This document shows, in pieces, positions 52,674 to 61,612 of a stretch of DNA of 64,000 bases. The position numbers and the translations under genes are program-made. The notes beneath the pieces are model-generated. The model searched no databases. It worked only from the letters and a program-made list of their open reading frames with translations, and was not told the DNA's origin. The stretch's first letter is position 1, and every line of letters begins with the position of its first letter. This DNA comes from an uncultured Cohaesibacter sp. (lineage in GTDB: Bacteria > Pseudomonadota > Alphaproteobacteria > Rhizobiales > Cohaesibacteraceae), in contig NZ_OY782764.1 in assembly GCF_963678225.1 (NCBI RefSeq), positions 2,733,001-2,797,000 of the forward strand. Direction: 5' to 3'.

Positions 52674-54446
52674 TCACATCAACGGGCGTGGATTTTTGAG
52701 ATAATCCTTGCGGATGGCATCCGCAGCCCAATAGGCCAGCGCGCCGAGCGGACCGGTCGGATTATATTGCGTGTTCTGCGGATAGGCGGATGCGCCCATG
52801 ACGAACACATTGTGGCAATCCCAGCTCTGCAGATAGCGGTTGATGACAGAGGTTTTCGGATCAGTCCCCATGATTGCGCCGCCCACATTATGGGTCGACT
52901 GATAAGGCCGCACGTCATATTGCGAACCATCATGCTTGTAGCCCGAGGCCATCTTGTCCGGATTCATGGACTTTGCGACTTCCTCGATCTTGCCCTTCAT
53001 GAACTGGGTCATCTTGATGTCATTGTCCTTCCAGTTGAAGGTCATGCGCATCAAGGGGCGACCGTGGCGGTCGGTATAGGTCGGGTCTAGATCAAGATAG
53101 CAATCCCGGTAGGACATGTTGGAGCCATGAGAACCGATGGACATCTTGCTGGCGTACCACTGGCCAGCCGCTTCCTTCCAGCCTTGTCCCCATGAGGGCG
53201 TGCCCGGAGGCGTGGACATTTGCTGAATTGGGCGTCCACCCGTATGCCCGCCGGTGATATAGCTGCCGCCAATAAAACCTTCCTTAGCGAAATCGATCTG
53301 GCTGATCGAGAAGTCGTCAATCGACATGCCGACCGAGCCGGTGCCGATGAACGGGTTGAAATTCTTGTCCTTGAAGAACAGGGCTGTACCACCGGTCATC
53401 TGGTAGGAATAGTTCCGCCCTACAACGCCTTCGCCTGTTGCCGGATCATAAGGCTGACCAATGCCGGAAAGCAGCAACAGATGCACATTGTTGAGGGAGT
53501 AAGTGCATACAAGCACCAGATCTGCAGGCTGGAACACCTCGTCACCGGTCTTCTCGTCGAAATAGGTGACGCCCGTGGCGGTTTTGCCATCGGCTGCCTT
53601 TTCGATCTTGAGCACCTCGGCATGGGTCTTGTAGCTGAAATTCGGCTTTTGCTTCAGTGCATCCAGAATACAGGTCTGTGGCGATGCCTTGGAATAGTTA
53701 AGGCACCCGAAACGTTCGCAGAAACCGCAATAATTGCAAGGGCCAAGCTGCATGCCATATTCGTTGGTGTAGGCGCGGCTGGCGTTGGCTGCCGGACGCG
53801 GGAAGGGATGATAACCGAACTTGCGTGCCGCATCGGCGAAGAGTTCCGCATCATAGGTATTATCGAGCGGTGGATTGGGATAATCCCGCGCGCGAGGCGC
53901 TTCAAACGGGTTACCGCCTTCCTGAATCTCGCCATTGATGTTGCCGGCCTTGCCCGAGATGCCCATCATATATTCGAGGCGATCATAATGGGGTTCCAGC
54001 TCTTCCTGCGTGACACCCCAGTCTTGTATCTGCATGCCTTCAGGAATGATGTCGGCGCCGAAGGTTTCCTCGACATAGGATTTCAGCCGCAACTCGACAT
54101 CCTGCGTGCGCCATGTGTGGCCATTCCAGTGAATGCCAGCTCCGCCAACTCCATCGCCAGGCAGGAAAGAGCCCAGATGCCGATAGGGAAGAGCCGTCTG
54201 CTCTGCATTATGGCGCACGGTCAATGTCATCTTGGCAGGCTTCTGCATGAAGCCGTAGCGAATGCCATATTTCAATTCATCAATCACGCCCGGATATTGA
54301 AAATCCGGCACAGTGTTGCGATCTTCGCCACGCTCAAGGGCGAGGATTTCAAGCCCTTCCTGTGCCAGTTCCATGCCGAGAATGGAGCCGGTCCAGCCCA
54401 GGCCGAGGATCACGACATCTTTTTTAGGATCTGTTCTTGTAGCCAT
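52674..54446 (-). CDS. GMC-family FAD-dependent dehydrogenase subunit (gluconate 2-dehydrogenase type)
   Basis: A 590-residue GMC flavoprotein: FAD motif VVILGLGWTGSILGMELAQEGLEILALERG at the N-terminus, and the GMC stretch LPGDGVGGAGIHWNGHTWRTQDVELR. A cysteine-rich CNYCGFCERFGC follows, which in related dehydrogenases binds a 3Fe-4S cluster. The C-terminal catalytic region is HNVGGAIMGTDPKTSVINRYLQSWDCHNVFVMGASAYP. It has no signal of its own and is likely exported with the Tat-bearing small subunit. The sugar or sugar-acid substrate is undetermined. Confidence 0.92.
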   Translation of the reverse strand: MATRTDPKKDVVILGLGWTGSILGMELAQEGLEILALERGEDRNTVPDFQYPGVIDELKYGIRYGFMQKPAKMTLTVRHNAEQTALPYRHLGSFLPGDGVGGAGIHWNGHTWRTQDVELRLKSYVEETFGADIIPEGMQIQDWGVTQEELEPHYDRLEYMMGISGKAGNINGEIQEGGNPFEAPRARDYPNPPLDNTYDAELFADAARKFGYHPFPRPAANASRAYTNEYGMQLGPCNYCGFCERFGCLNYSKASPQTCILDALKQKPNFSYKTHAEVLKIEKAADGKTATGVTYFDEKTGDEVFQPADLVLVCTYSLNNVHLLLLSGIGQPYDPATGEGVVGRNYSYQMTGGTALFFKDKNFNPFIGTGSVGMSIDDFSISQIDFAKEGFIGGSYITGGHTGGRPIQQMSTPPGTPSWGQGWKEAAGQWYASKMSIGSHGSNMSYRDCYLDLDPTYTDRHGRPLMRMTFNWKDNDIKMTQFMKGKIEEVAKSMNPDKMASGYKHDGSQYDVRPYQSTHNVGGAIMGTDPKTSVINRYLQSWDCHNVFVMGASAYPQNTQYNPTGPLGALAYWAADAIRKDYLKNPRPLM

Positions 54447-54449
54447 GGA

Positions 54450-55151
54450 TCACGCCCTTTCGCCGGAAATGGATAGTGCAGGCAGCGGATAGGTCTGATT
54501 ATGTCTGGTAACCCATTCAGTGTAGGCTGCGCGCGCACCCGGGAAGCCGATATAGGCCCAAGCCTTCAGCTGGTAATTCCCGCCATATTTCGGATCGGCA
54601 AAATAGCCTTCTTTGGTGTTTTGAAGCAGGAACGAGAAGAAATCGCGAAGCTCGGGAGCAAGGGCGACGTCACCCTTTTGCAGCGATGTCAGAGCCTTGT
54701 CCTTTGTGGCCGCCTCGAGATTTTCAAAGACATCGCCATGTGTGGTCTGGCACCATTCCTGAAAGGCTGGAATGGCCTGCCGGTAGATCTGGGCCGGTGT
54801 CAGTGGAGATTGGAACCCCAAAAGCGGATCCGCATCGGGCTGATGCGGTCCTGCCATATACCAGTCGGAGGCGTCACCAAAGCTACCTGCCATCTGCAGG
54901 TCGATGAAGACCGGAACGCGGGTTTCCAGCGCTCCCGGTCCATCGCCTTCAGCCGGGATCAACCGGTCGCAGGCAGCCATGACGAAACGCCATTCGTCGG
55001 CGTTGAAATAAACAGGCTCATACTCTTCCAAAGGCGGTAGTTCGCCCTGCGCATAGGAAAGAGACGGGTTCATCAGGGTTGCATAAGCGGCGCTGGCCGC
55101 AGAGCCCATGAGAAACCCTCGACGCGAAACGCGCCCTGGAATATCGGTCAC
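54450..55151 (-). CDS. Gluconate 2-dehydrogenase subunit 3 family protein (Tat-exported small subunit)
   Basis: A 233-residue protein with the twin-arginine signal SRRGFLMGSAASAAYA, followed by the subunit-3 pattern YFNADEWRFVMAACDRLIPAEGDGPGALETRVPVFIDLQM. The small subunit carries the Tat signal that takes the folded GMC partner across the membrane. It begins with GTG at 55151, with AAGGAG 6 bases upstream, and is first in the operon, 3 bp before the GMC gene. Confidence 0.9.
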   Translation of the reverse strand: MTDIPGRVSRRGFLMGSAASAAYATLMNPSLSYAQGELPPLEEYEPVYFNADEWRFVMAACDRLIPAEGDGPGALETRVPVFIDLQMAGSFGDASDWYMAGPHQPDADPLLGFQSPLTPAQIYRQAIPAFQEWCQTTHGDVFENLEAATKDKALTSLQKGDVALAPELRDFFSFLLQNTKEGYFADPKYGGNYQLKAWAYIGFPGARAAYTEWVTRHNQTYPLPALSISGERA

Positions 55152-55520
55152 GAAAAACTCCTTAGGTCCAAATTGGGAGAAGAAATTACATTGATATATT
55201 TCAGTAGGTCAGGGCTCTGACTATAAGCCGATCACATGACAGCTCAACAGTTGCTGTAATTTTTCTAAAAAGAGTGCACCGGTGTCCAAGAGGCGCAAAA
55301 CAATGTTTGTGAATGATAATTTGTATAATTAAAACATGTGTTTATCTTGAATTGTGAGCTATTTTGGAAGAGTGGTTTTGTGCAGCTATGGTGTGAATGC
55401 AAGACTGCTTTGTCTTACGTGCTTAGCCCTATTGTAAAAAATGCCATATGCAATCACTGGTCAGGCCCAGATTGGCAATCGTTTGAAATGGTGAGTCGCC
55501 TCTTCTCCTTTTCCGGCTCG
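55152..55520. other. Promoter region of the dehydrogenase operon, no gene seen
   Basis: About 370 bp of AT-rich DNA between the dehydrogenase operon and the terminator of the glutamine-synthetase-like gene. A 74-codon open frame on the + strand (55338-55562) shows no recognisable family, crosses the terminator and has no ribosome site. No RNA gene or clear operator was recognised. Confidence 0.5.
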
Positions 55521-55559
55521 GGCAAAATAAAAGCCGCCAGACCGGAAGGCCTGACAGCT
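55521..55559 (-). terminator. Terminator of the glutamine-synthetase-like gene
   Basis: On the minus strand a 12 bp stem containing G-T pairs (AGCTGTCAGGCC / GGTCTGGCGGCT, loop TTCC) is followed by TTTATTTT, 28 bp after the stop codon. Confidence 0.75.
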
Positions 55560-55586
55560 TGAATTGGTTTAACAAGGTGCGCAGTA

Positions 55587-56900
55587 TCAGTAGACTGCAG
55601 CATAGGCTGCGCAGCGCTCTGCCGTATCCTTGCCATCCAGATAGGCAAGCTCGCCTTTCTTGTGGGCCAGATAGACATCGACAAACTGATCAGGAAACCA
55701 ACTGCGGACGGTCTCGTTAGCGTCAAGGCGCGCGAGAGCTGCCTCCAATGTTTCGGGCAGGCGCACATAGCCGCGCTCGGAAAGGGCGCTTTCGCTGAGA
55801 AGGGAAAGGTCTTCCTCCGTCACCTTCGGCATGGGCAACTGGTCCTTGATGCCTTGGGTGCCTGCGAAAAGAATGGCTGCAAGGGCAAGATGCGGCGAGG
55901 CGGAACAATCGGCTGCACGGAACTCGAAATTATATTGTCGCGCGATGCTCTCCGGATCGGTCGATGTGACCGGGCAGATACGCACTGAGGCTTCACGATC
56001 CCGGAAGCCGAGATTGTTGTAGGCCGCGCTCCAGCGATGAGGCGTCAAGCGCAAATAGGAGATATCCGAAGGGGCCGTGAAAGCCACGATGCTGTCGAGA
56101 TATTTGAGAACGCCCGCGATAAAGGAACCGGTTATCGGCGACATGCCAGCAACACCATTGGCATCATAGGTGGCCGGTTCGCCTGCCTCAGTCACAAAGC
56201 TCATATGAATATGCACGCCGTTGCCAACGGAGGCCGGGTCTTGAATCGGCGTGAAAGTCACCGCCTCGCCACAGCGTGCTGCCGTCATGCGGGTCACTTC
56301 GCGCAGGATGAGGGATTCATCGGCGGCACGATGATTTTGGCTCGGCCCGATGGTCACTTCATACTGGTCTGGCCCATATTCCTTCATGAAGGTATCGGGA
56401 TGCAAACCGGCCTGTTCAAGTGCAGCCATCAAGGTTTCGCCAAACTGGCGGCGGCGGGTGAAGCCATTCAGGCCATAGGGTTCGCCCTGTGGAGCTGCGC
56501 CGGCAAGAAACTGGAATTCATGCTCGAATGCAGCGATCAGTTCAACGCCGCCAGCCTCTTTCAGGCCAGCCAGTGCGGATTTGAGAATGGAGCGGGTGCA
56601 GCAGGCCCAGGGCTGGCCATCGAGATCGGTAATATCCCCCAGCATGAAGCGTTCAATGGGGCCGCCATCTTCAAAATCGAGCTCAACATTGGCATCCGCA
56701 TCGGGAATGAGCAACAGGTCGCCAAGCGAGCCGAATGGACTGTCGGCGATCGCGTCAAAACAGGTAATCTGCACGTTGGTCGGCGTCCAGCCGACACCGC
56801 GCTTCAGGCGCTTTTGCGTTTCCTTCAAGGGAAAGGCCTTGCCGCGGGATTTACCCGCAATGTCTGAGGTCAGGGCGAAGACGAGAGGATTGGTGATCAC
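55587..56900 (-). CDS. Glutamine synthetase-family ligase (type III/gamma-glutamyl-amine ligase-like)
   Basis: A 437-residue GS-fold enzyme, shorter than GlnA (about 470). It has the catalytic-domain patterns AFEHEFQFL (metal-binding Glu), NGVHIHMSF (ATP/ammonia site) and EFRAADCSASPHLALAAILFAGTQG. Such catabolic GS-like proteins join glutamate to an amine, as PuuA does. The frame extends to 56966, but the GTG at 56900 has GGAGA 6 bases upstream and lies 2 bp after the RpiR stop, giving tight coupling. Together with the divergent ABC transporter it points to uptake and glutamylation of an amine or amino compound. Confidence 0.88.
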   Translation of the reverse strand: MITNPLVFALTSDIAGKSRGKAFPLKETQKRLKRGVGWTPTNVQITCFDAIADSPFGSLGDLLLIPDADANVELDFEDGGPIERFMLGDITDLDGQPWACCTRSILKSALAGLKEAGGVELIAAFEHEFQFLAGAAPQGEPYGLNGFTRRRQFGETLMAALEQAGLHPDTFMKEYGPDQYEVTIGPSQNHRAADESLILREVTRMTAARCGEAVTFTPIQDPASVGNGVHIHMSFVTEAGEPATYDANGVAGMSPITGSFIAGVLKYLDSIVAFTAPSDISYLRLTPHRWSAAYNNLGFRDREASVRICPVTSTDPESIARQYNFEFRAADCSASPHLALAAILFAGTQGIKDQLPMPKVTEEDLSLLSESALSERGYVRLPETLEAALARLDANETVRSWFPDQFVDVYLAHKKGELAYLDGKDTAERCAAYAAVY

Positions 56901-56902
56901 TT

Positions 56903-57742
56903 TTATTCTCCAAAGTCTAATCGCATCGAATCCCAATGTTCGATGCGTTGCTTGGTTGTTTCCCAATGGGAGTCGGCGATGTTGGTCAGGGTCGCTTCAA
57001 TGACGGCAAAGGCACCCGAATAACTATCCCATAGAGTATCGGTATTGATGGGAATGGCCAAAATCTCGGACGCATTGCGCGAGACAGGCGACATCCAGCG
57101 GTCGGTAATGAGAACCACATGCGCCTTGCGCTCTTCGGCCGCCTTACGCGCCAAATGCGTCAGATTGGACTGGTAACGCCTGAAATCGGCGATCACGAGA
57201 ATGTCCTTGGCCCGCATGCGCAGTAGATATTCCGGCCACATTTCCGGATCTGAGGGTAGGTGATAGACCTTCTGGCGGATCTGGCGCAAATGGCGAGACA
57301 TATATTGCATGAGCGTATCACTCATCCGGCCGCCGATAAAATAGAGGGAGCGTTTCGTATCGGACAACATCTGGCAGATCCGATCAAACTGAGCCTCGGA
57401 AATAGACTGTGTGGATTCTTCCAGAATGCCGGACACACGATCAAGAAAGCTGGCCATATAGGCGCCATGCATGGGCTTGCTCATGGATTTGCGCTCGACC
57501 GGAGAGGTCTGGATCTGCTTGAGCTCGTCGATCAAATGACGTTGAAAGTCCTGAAAACTCTGGAACCCGATTTTGGCAACAAAGCGCGAAATGCTCGGTG
57601 CCGATGTCTGCGCCCGCTCTGCCAGCGCCTGAATAGGTTCCAGGCCAGCAAAGGGATAGTCCAGCAAAAGCGTTGTGCTCAGGCGTCTTTCCGTAGCGGT
57701 AAAGTCGGCGGAATGGGCCTCGATCTGATCGCGAACTGTCAT
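56903..57742 (-). CDS. RpiR-family transcriptional regulator
   Basis: A 279-residue protein with N-terminal HTH_6 (LFAG-type region LEPIQALAERAQTSAPSISRFVAKIGFQSFQDFQRHLIDEL) and SIS domain (about 120-260, YFIGGRMSDTLMQYMSRHLR, DILVIADFRRYQSNLTHLARKAAEERKAHVVLITD). The phosphosugar motif is modified (RMSDT, FRRYQ), so it may sense something other than a sugar phosphate. It is co-transcribed with the GS-like gene and divergent from the ABC transporter operon. Confidence 0.92.
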   Translation of the reverse strand: MTVRDQIEAHSADFTATERRLSTTLLLDYPFAGLEPIQALAERAQTSAPSISRFVAKIGFQSFQDFQRHLIDELKQIQTSPVERKSMSKPMHGAYMASFLDRVSGILEESTQSISEAQFDRICQMLSDTKRSLYFIGGRMSDTLMQYMSRHLRQIRQKVYHLPSDPEMWPEYLLRMRAKDILVIADFRRYQSNLTHLARKAAEERKAHVVLITDRWMSPVSRNASEILAIPINTDTLWDSYSGAFAVIEATLTNIADSHWETTKQRIEHWDSMRLDFGE

Positions 57743-57759
57743 GTCGTTCTCCCTTCAGA

Positions 57760-57834
57760 ACCATAATGCGAAATGAAATTAATTTGTCAAATACATTTTT
57801 TTTATTGACATTGAAATTCTGTTTTCATTATGGT
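57760..57834. promoter_or_regulatory. Divergent promoter/operator region of the RpiR-GS and ABC operons
   Basis: ACCATAATG (57760-57768) and CATTATGGT (57826-57834) are exact inverted copies. A sigma-70-like promoter for the + strand, TTGACA (57805-57810) with a 17 bp spacer to TTATGG (57828-57833), overlaps the right arm, so binding of the RpiR protein there would block transcription of the transporter operon. Confidence 0.6.
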
Positions 57835-57857
57835 CACTAGCAATTAGTTGGAGAATT

Positions 57858-59672
57858 ATGATGCTTGTCACCTCTGGTCGTCAGCTGTTTTATTCAGTTT
57901 TTGCCATACTCGCCCTCGCTTTGATCGCATCGGCAATTGCTTGGTATATTGGCCCGGCAAGCCAGCGCATTCTCGTTGTATTCTTTGTTTCGCTCATCGC
58001 GGTGGTTGCTCAGGGCGTCTATTGCGGTAACAGCGGTATCATGTCCTTCGGGCATCTTTCCTTCATGGCGATCGGGGCCTATGCCTCTTCGCTTCTGACG
58101 GTTCCCGCCATGATGAAAGCGGCAACCCTGCCAAAGCTGCCTCATTGGCTGGCCTCCACGGAGACGAGCCTCTTGCCCGCCATTCTGGCCGCGCTCGTCG
58201 TGGTGGCGCTGGTCGCAATCATCACCGGCGTGGTGGTCGGCAAGCTTCAGGGGGAGGCGGCAACCATCGCAACGCTTGGATTGTTGATCATCGTGCATGG
58301 CATCCTGATCGGCTGGCGGGATGTGACGCGCGGCTCTGGCTCCTTCTTCGGCGTGCCCCGCGAGACATCGATGTGGGTGGCCATGATCGGATGTGTCATC
58401 GCACTCATCATCGCGCGGCTCTACAGGGATTCCATATCGGGTCTCAAGCTGCGCGCCAGTCGTGAAAATGCCATTGCGGCGGCAGCGGTTGGTGTCAATA
58501 TCAAGCGTGAGCGGCTGGTCTCCTGGGTTATCAGCGCTGTGCTGATGGGCTTGTCCGGTGCCTTGATGGCGCATTTCCTCGGTGCCTTCAGTCCCAAGAA
58601 TTTCTATTTCGTTGATACCTTCCAGTATCTTGCCATGCTTATCGTTGGCGGCATGACCACCGTAACCGGCGCCATTTCCGGCGCGGTGGTGATCACCATT
58701 GTCACGGAAATCCTGCGCCATCTGGAAAGCGGCTTCTCGCTCGGCTTCATTGAGGTGCCTCAGGTCTTTGGCACGACACAAATCGGCATCGCGCTGCTCA
58801 TTCTGTTTGCCATGTTCCGCAAGGCCGATGGCCTGACCGGCCTCAAGGAATGGGAAGAGCGCTTCATCAAACCCAAACGTAAGATTCTCTCAGGCGCATC
58901 TCTGCAAGCAGCAGAGCCCGATGGCATCCTGACAGCGAAGGGCATGACTATGCGTTTTGGCGGGCTCGTTGCGGTCAACAATGTCGATTTCAAATTGATG
59001 CCCGGCGAAATCGTGGGCCTGATCGGGCCAAACGGTTCTGGCAAGACGACACTGCTCAACATGCTCTCCGGTGTTCTGAAACCAAGCGAAGGCACCTTCA
59101 AGATCGCGGATACGCTGCTCGATGGTGTGCCTTCGCACAAAGTCGCCGAACATGGCATCGCGCGGACCTTCCAGAATATCCGTCTGTTCAACCATTTGAG
59201 CGTTTTCCAGAATGTGCTGGTTGCGGCGCTATCCACTCGCGGGGGCAAGGATGCGGAAAGCCGTGCCCAGACAGCGCTGGAACGCATGGGCATGAGCAAA
59301 TTTGCCGAAATGGATGCGGGAACCCTGTCTTACGGTGATCAGCGTCGGGTGGAGATTGCCCGCGCGCTTGCCTGCCAGCCAAGCCTCTTGTTCCTCGATG
59401 AGCCAGCCGCAGGCATGAACCGCGAAGAGACCGATGCGCTGATGGAAATGCTGCGCGGTCTCACCAAGGATCTGGGTATCGGCATTCTGCTTGTCGACCA
59501 CGATCTGAAGCTGATCAACCAATTGTGCGACCGCATCGCCGTGCTCAATGAAGGCACACTGATTGCGGCGGGCACACCTGCTGAAATCCGGAAAAATCCC
59601 GCTGTCGTCGAGGCATATCTCGGTGCCAGCACGGATCAGAATGATGACCCTGAAGGCAATCAGGGCACATGA
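57858..59672 (+). CDS. Branched-chain-type ABC transporter, LivM permease-LivG ATPase fusion
   Basis: A 604-residue two-domain protein. Residues about 1-330 form a LivM-like permease (many helices; CGNSGIMSFGHLSFMAIGAYASSLLT; LIVGGMTTVTGAISGAVVI). Residues about 355-600 form a LivG-like ATPase with Walker [15 protein letters not shown], the LIV-type insert AEHGIARTFQNIRLFNHLSVFQNVLV, signature LSYGDQRRVEIARALA and Walker B LLFLDEPAAGMN. A natural fusion, as the frame is continuous with no stop between domains. First gene of the operon, with GGAGA before the ATG. Confidence 0.94.
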   Translation: MMLVTSGRQLFYSVFAILALALIASAIAWYIGPASQRILVVFFVSLIAVVAQGVYCGNSGIMSFGHLSFMAIGAYASSLLTVPAMMKAATLPKLPHWLASTETSLLPAILAALVVVALVAIITGVVVGKLQGEAATIATLGLLIIVHGILIGWRDVTRGSGSFFGVPRETSMWVAMIGCVIALIIARLYRDSISGLKLRASRENAIAAAAVGVNIKRERLVSWVISAVLMGLSGALMAHFLGAFSPKNFYFVDTFQYLAMLIVGGMTTVTGAISGAVVITIVTEILRHLESGFSLGFIEVPQVFGTTQIGIALLILFAMFRKADGLTGLKEWEERFIKPKRKILSGASLQAAEPDGILTAKGMTMRFGGLVAVNNVDFKLMPGEIVGLIGPNGSGKTTLLNMLSGVLKPSEGTFKIADTLLDGVPSHKVAEHGIARTFQNIRLFNHLSVFQNVLVAALSTRGGKDAESRAQTALERMGMSKFAEMDAGTLSYGDQRRVEIARALACQPSLLFLDEPAAGMNREETDALMEMLRGLTKDLGIGILLVDHDLKLINQLCDRIAVLNEGTLIAAGTPAEIRKNPAVVEAYLGASTDQNDDPEGNQGT

Positions 59673-59719
59673 AGACCTTCCAAGATAAACACTCACCACA
59701 CCAATTCCAGAGGATACCT

Positions 59720-60877
59720 ATGAAAAAGGCACTCTTTCTTACGAGCCTTCTTGCTCTGTCCGCTCTCAGCCAGCCGGTTCTGGCTGAAGATCTGAAAATC
59801 GGCCTCGCAACAGCCCAGACCGGTGGTCTGGCTCCCTATGATGCGCCGGTTATTGAAGGCGTTCACATCGCCGTCGATGAAATCAACGCTGCAGGCGGCA
59901 TTGATGGCAAATACAAGATCGACCTGATCGACAAGGATGTGCGCTCTGATGCCGCGCAGACCTCTATCGCAACTCAGGAACTGGTCGACCAGCAGGTGTC
60001 CGTTCTGGTGTTGCCATGCGATGCCGATCCGGCGCTGGCTGCCATTTCCATTGTCGCTGCTGCTGAAATTCCGGCTATCTCCACCTGCGCCTCTTCGCCA
60101 ACCCTTCCGCTGGTCGGTGGTGACTATATGTTCGCCAACTTCCCCGGCGACAACGTGCAGGCAACCGTTTCCGCTGAATGGGCATGGGGCGAAGGCTACA
60201 AGTCGGCCTACATCATCTATAGCCCGGATGCGCAATACACCACGCTGCCTCTCTACTTCAAGGAAGTGTTTGGCAAGCTGGGTGGTGACATTCTGGGCGA
60301 AGACACCTATTCCATTGGCCAGCAGGATTTCTCTGCGATTGCAACCCGCATCGCCGCGCTTGACCCTCAGCCGGATGTCATCATGACCGCCGCCTTCGAG
60401 CCAGACTTCCCGTCTCTTCTGAAGGCCCTGCGTGCGGCTGGCGTGAAAAGCCAGATGATCGGCTCTGATGGTATCGATAGCCCGACCACCTTCTCCCTTG
60501 GGGATGTTGTTGAAGGCACTGTCTTCACCACGGCAGGCTTTGCCACCGAAGGCAGCCCGATGGAAGCATTCAACAAGAAATACAAGGAAGTTACCGGCAA
60601 AGACAGTCAGACGGTCTTCAACGCTGTTGGCTATGACCTGATCAAGGTCATCGAAGCCGCAGTCAAGGAAGCCGGGTCCACCGATCCGAAGGCCTTGCGC
60701 GATGCGATTGCCAATCTTGAAAATGTTCAGGGTGCAACCAGCATGATCACATATAAGGGTACCAACGGCATGCCTGTGCGTCAGGTGTCTCTGGTGCGTG
60801 TCACCGGTGGCGACCGCGAATTGATCGGCCAGCCGAGCCCGACTGCTGATCTGGTTCCTGCACCTCGTATGCAGTAA
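59720..60877 (+). CDS. ABC transporter substrate-binding protein (LivK-type, Peripla_BP_6)
   Basis: A 385-residue periplasmic receptor with signal peptide MKKALFLTSLLALSALSQPVLA. The LivJ/K fold begins DLKIGLATAQTGGLAPYDAPVIEGVHIAVDEINAAGGIDGKYKIDL. Relatives bind amino acids, amides, urea or aromatic acids; the ligand here is unknown. The ATG at 59720 has AGAGGA upstream, 47 bp after the fused permease/ATPase gene. Confidence 0.93.
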   Translation: MKKALFLTSLLALSALSQPVLAEDLKIGLATAQTGGLAPYDAPVIEGVHIAVDEINAAGGIDGKYKIDLIDKDVRSDAAQTSIATQELVDQQVSVLVLPCDADPALAAISIVAAAEIPAISTCASSPTLPLVGGDYMFANFPGDNVQATVSAEWAWGEGYKSAYIIYSPDAQYTTLPLYFKEVFGKLGGDILGEDTYSIGQQDFSAIATRIAALDPQPDVIMTAAFEPDFPSLLKALRAAGVKSQMIGSDGIDSPTTFSLGDVVEGTVFTTAGFATEGSPMEAFNKKYKEVTGKDSQTVFNAVGYDLIKVIEAAVKEAGSTDPKALRDAIANLENVQGATSMITYKGTNGMPVRQVSLVRVTGGDRELIGQPSPTADLVPAPRMQ

Positions 60878-60896
60878 GTCAAGGAGCGTTGATCCA

Positions 60897-61610
60897 ATGG
60901 AACCGCTGTTGAAAGTATCCTCGCTGCATGTGCGGTATGGCGCTGTACAAGCGGTTCGCGGGGTCGACTTTGAAATCCGGGAAGGCGAGATTGTCGCCTT
61001 TCTGGGCGCCAATGGTGCGGGCAAGTCTTCCACGCTCAATGCCATTGCCGGGTTGGTGGAGGCCCATGCGGGTACCATCGAGTTTGCCGGACGGGACATT
61101 ACCGATCTGGCACCGGAAACACTGACCCCGTTGGGGCTGGCGCTTTCGCCCGAAGGTCGCCGCGTATTTCCTGCGCTGTCTGTCGCTGAAAATCTGTTGA
61201 TGGGTGCCTATAGCGTCAAGGACAAGACAAAGGTCAAAGATGCATGGGAGCGGGTCTATTCGCTCTTTCCCATTCTGCATGACCGCAAGGACCAGTTGGC
61301 CGGAACCCTTTCGGGTGGTCAGCAGCAAATGCTCGCGGTCGGGCGCGCTCTGATGAGTGGTCCGCGCCTGTTGTTGCTTGATGAGCCATCCCTCGGCCTT
61401 GCGCCGCTGATCGTCGAACAGGTGTTTGAACTGATCACCATCCTCAGAGACCAGAAGGTGACCATTGCGCTTGTCGAGCAGAATGTCGCCAAGAGCCTCG
61501 AGATCGCCGACCGTGGCTATATTCTGGCTGGCGGTCAGGTTGTCGGCGCGGGGGCTGCTTCGGATCTGATGTCCGAGGGCGGCCTTGAAGATACATTCCT
61601 TGGAGCATGA
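60897..61610 (+). CDS. ABC transporter ATP-binding protein (LivF type)
   Basis: A 237-residue ATPase: LLKVSSLHVRYGAVQAVRGVDFEIREGEIVAFLGANGAGKSSTLNAIAGLV, signature LSGGQQQMLAVGRALMSGPRLLLLDEPSLGLAPLIVEQVF, and the LivF C-terminal VTIALVEQNVAKSLEIADRGYIL. It partners the LivG half of the fused protein. AAGGAG precedes the ATG. Confidence 0.95.
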   Translation: MEPLLKVSSLHVRYGAVQAVRGVDFEIREGEIVAFLGANGAGKSSTLNAIAGLVEAHAGTIEFAGRDITDLAPETLTPLGLALSPEGRRVFPALSVAENLLMGAYSVKDKTKVKDAWERVYSLFPILHDRKDQLAGTLSGGQQQMLAVGRALMSGPRLLLLDEPSLGLAPLIVEQVFELITILRDQKVTIALVEQNVAKSLEIADRGYILAGGQVVGAGAASDLMSEGGLEDTFLGA

Positions 61611-61612
61611 CA

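Noticed and set aside
53220-54476. 418-codon open frame on the + strand
   Set aside because: It lies wholly antisense to the clear GMC dehydrogenase gene, has no family motifs or ribosome site, and reflects codon bias of the true gene.
55338-55562. Small + strand gene
   Set aside because: No ribosome site, no family resemblance, and it runs through a terminator of the opposite strand.
59693-61099. 468-codon open frame on the - strand
   Set aside because: Antisense to the substrate-binding protein and LivF genes, both of which have intact motifs. No recognisable protein pattern.
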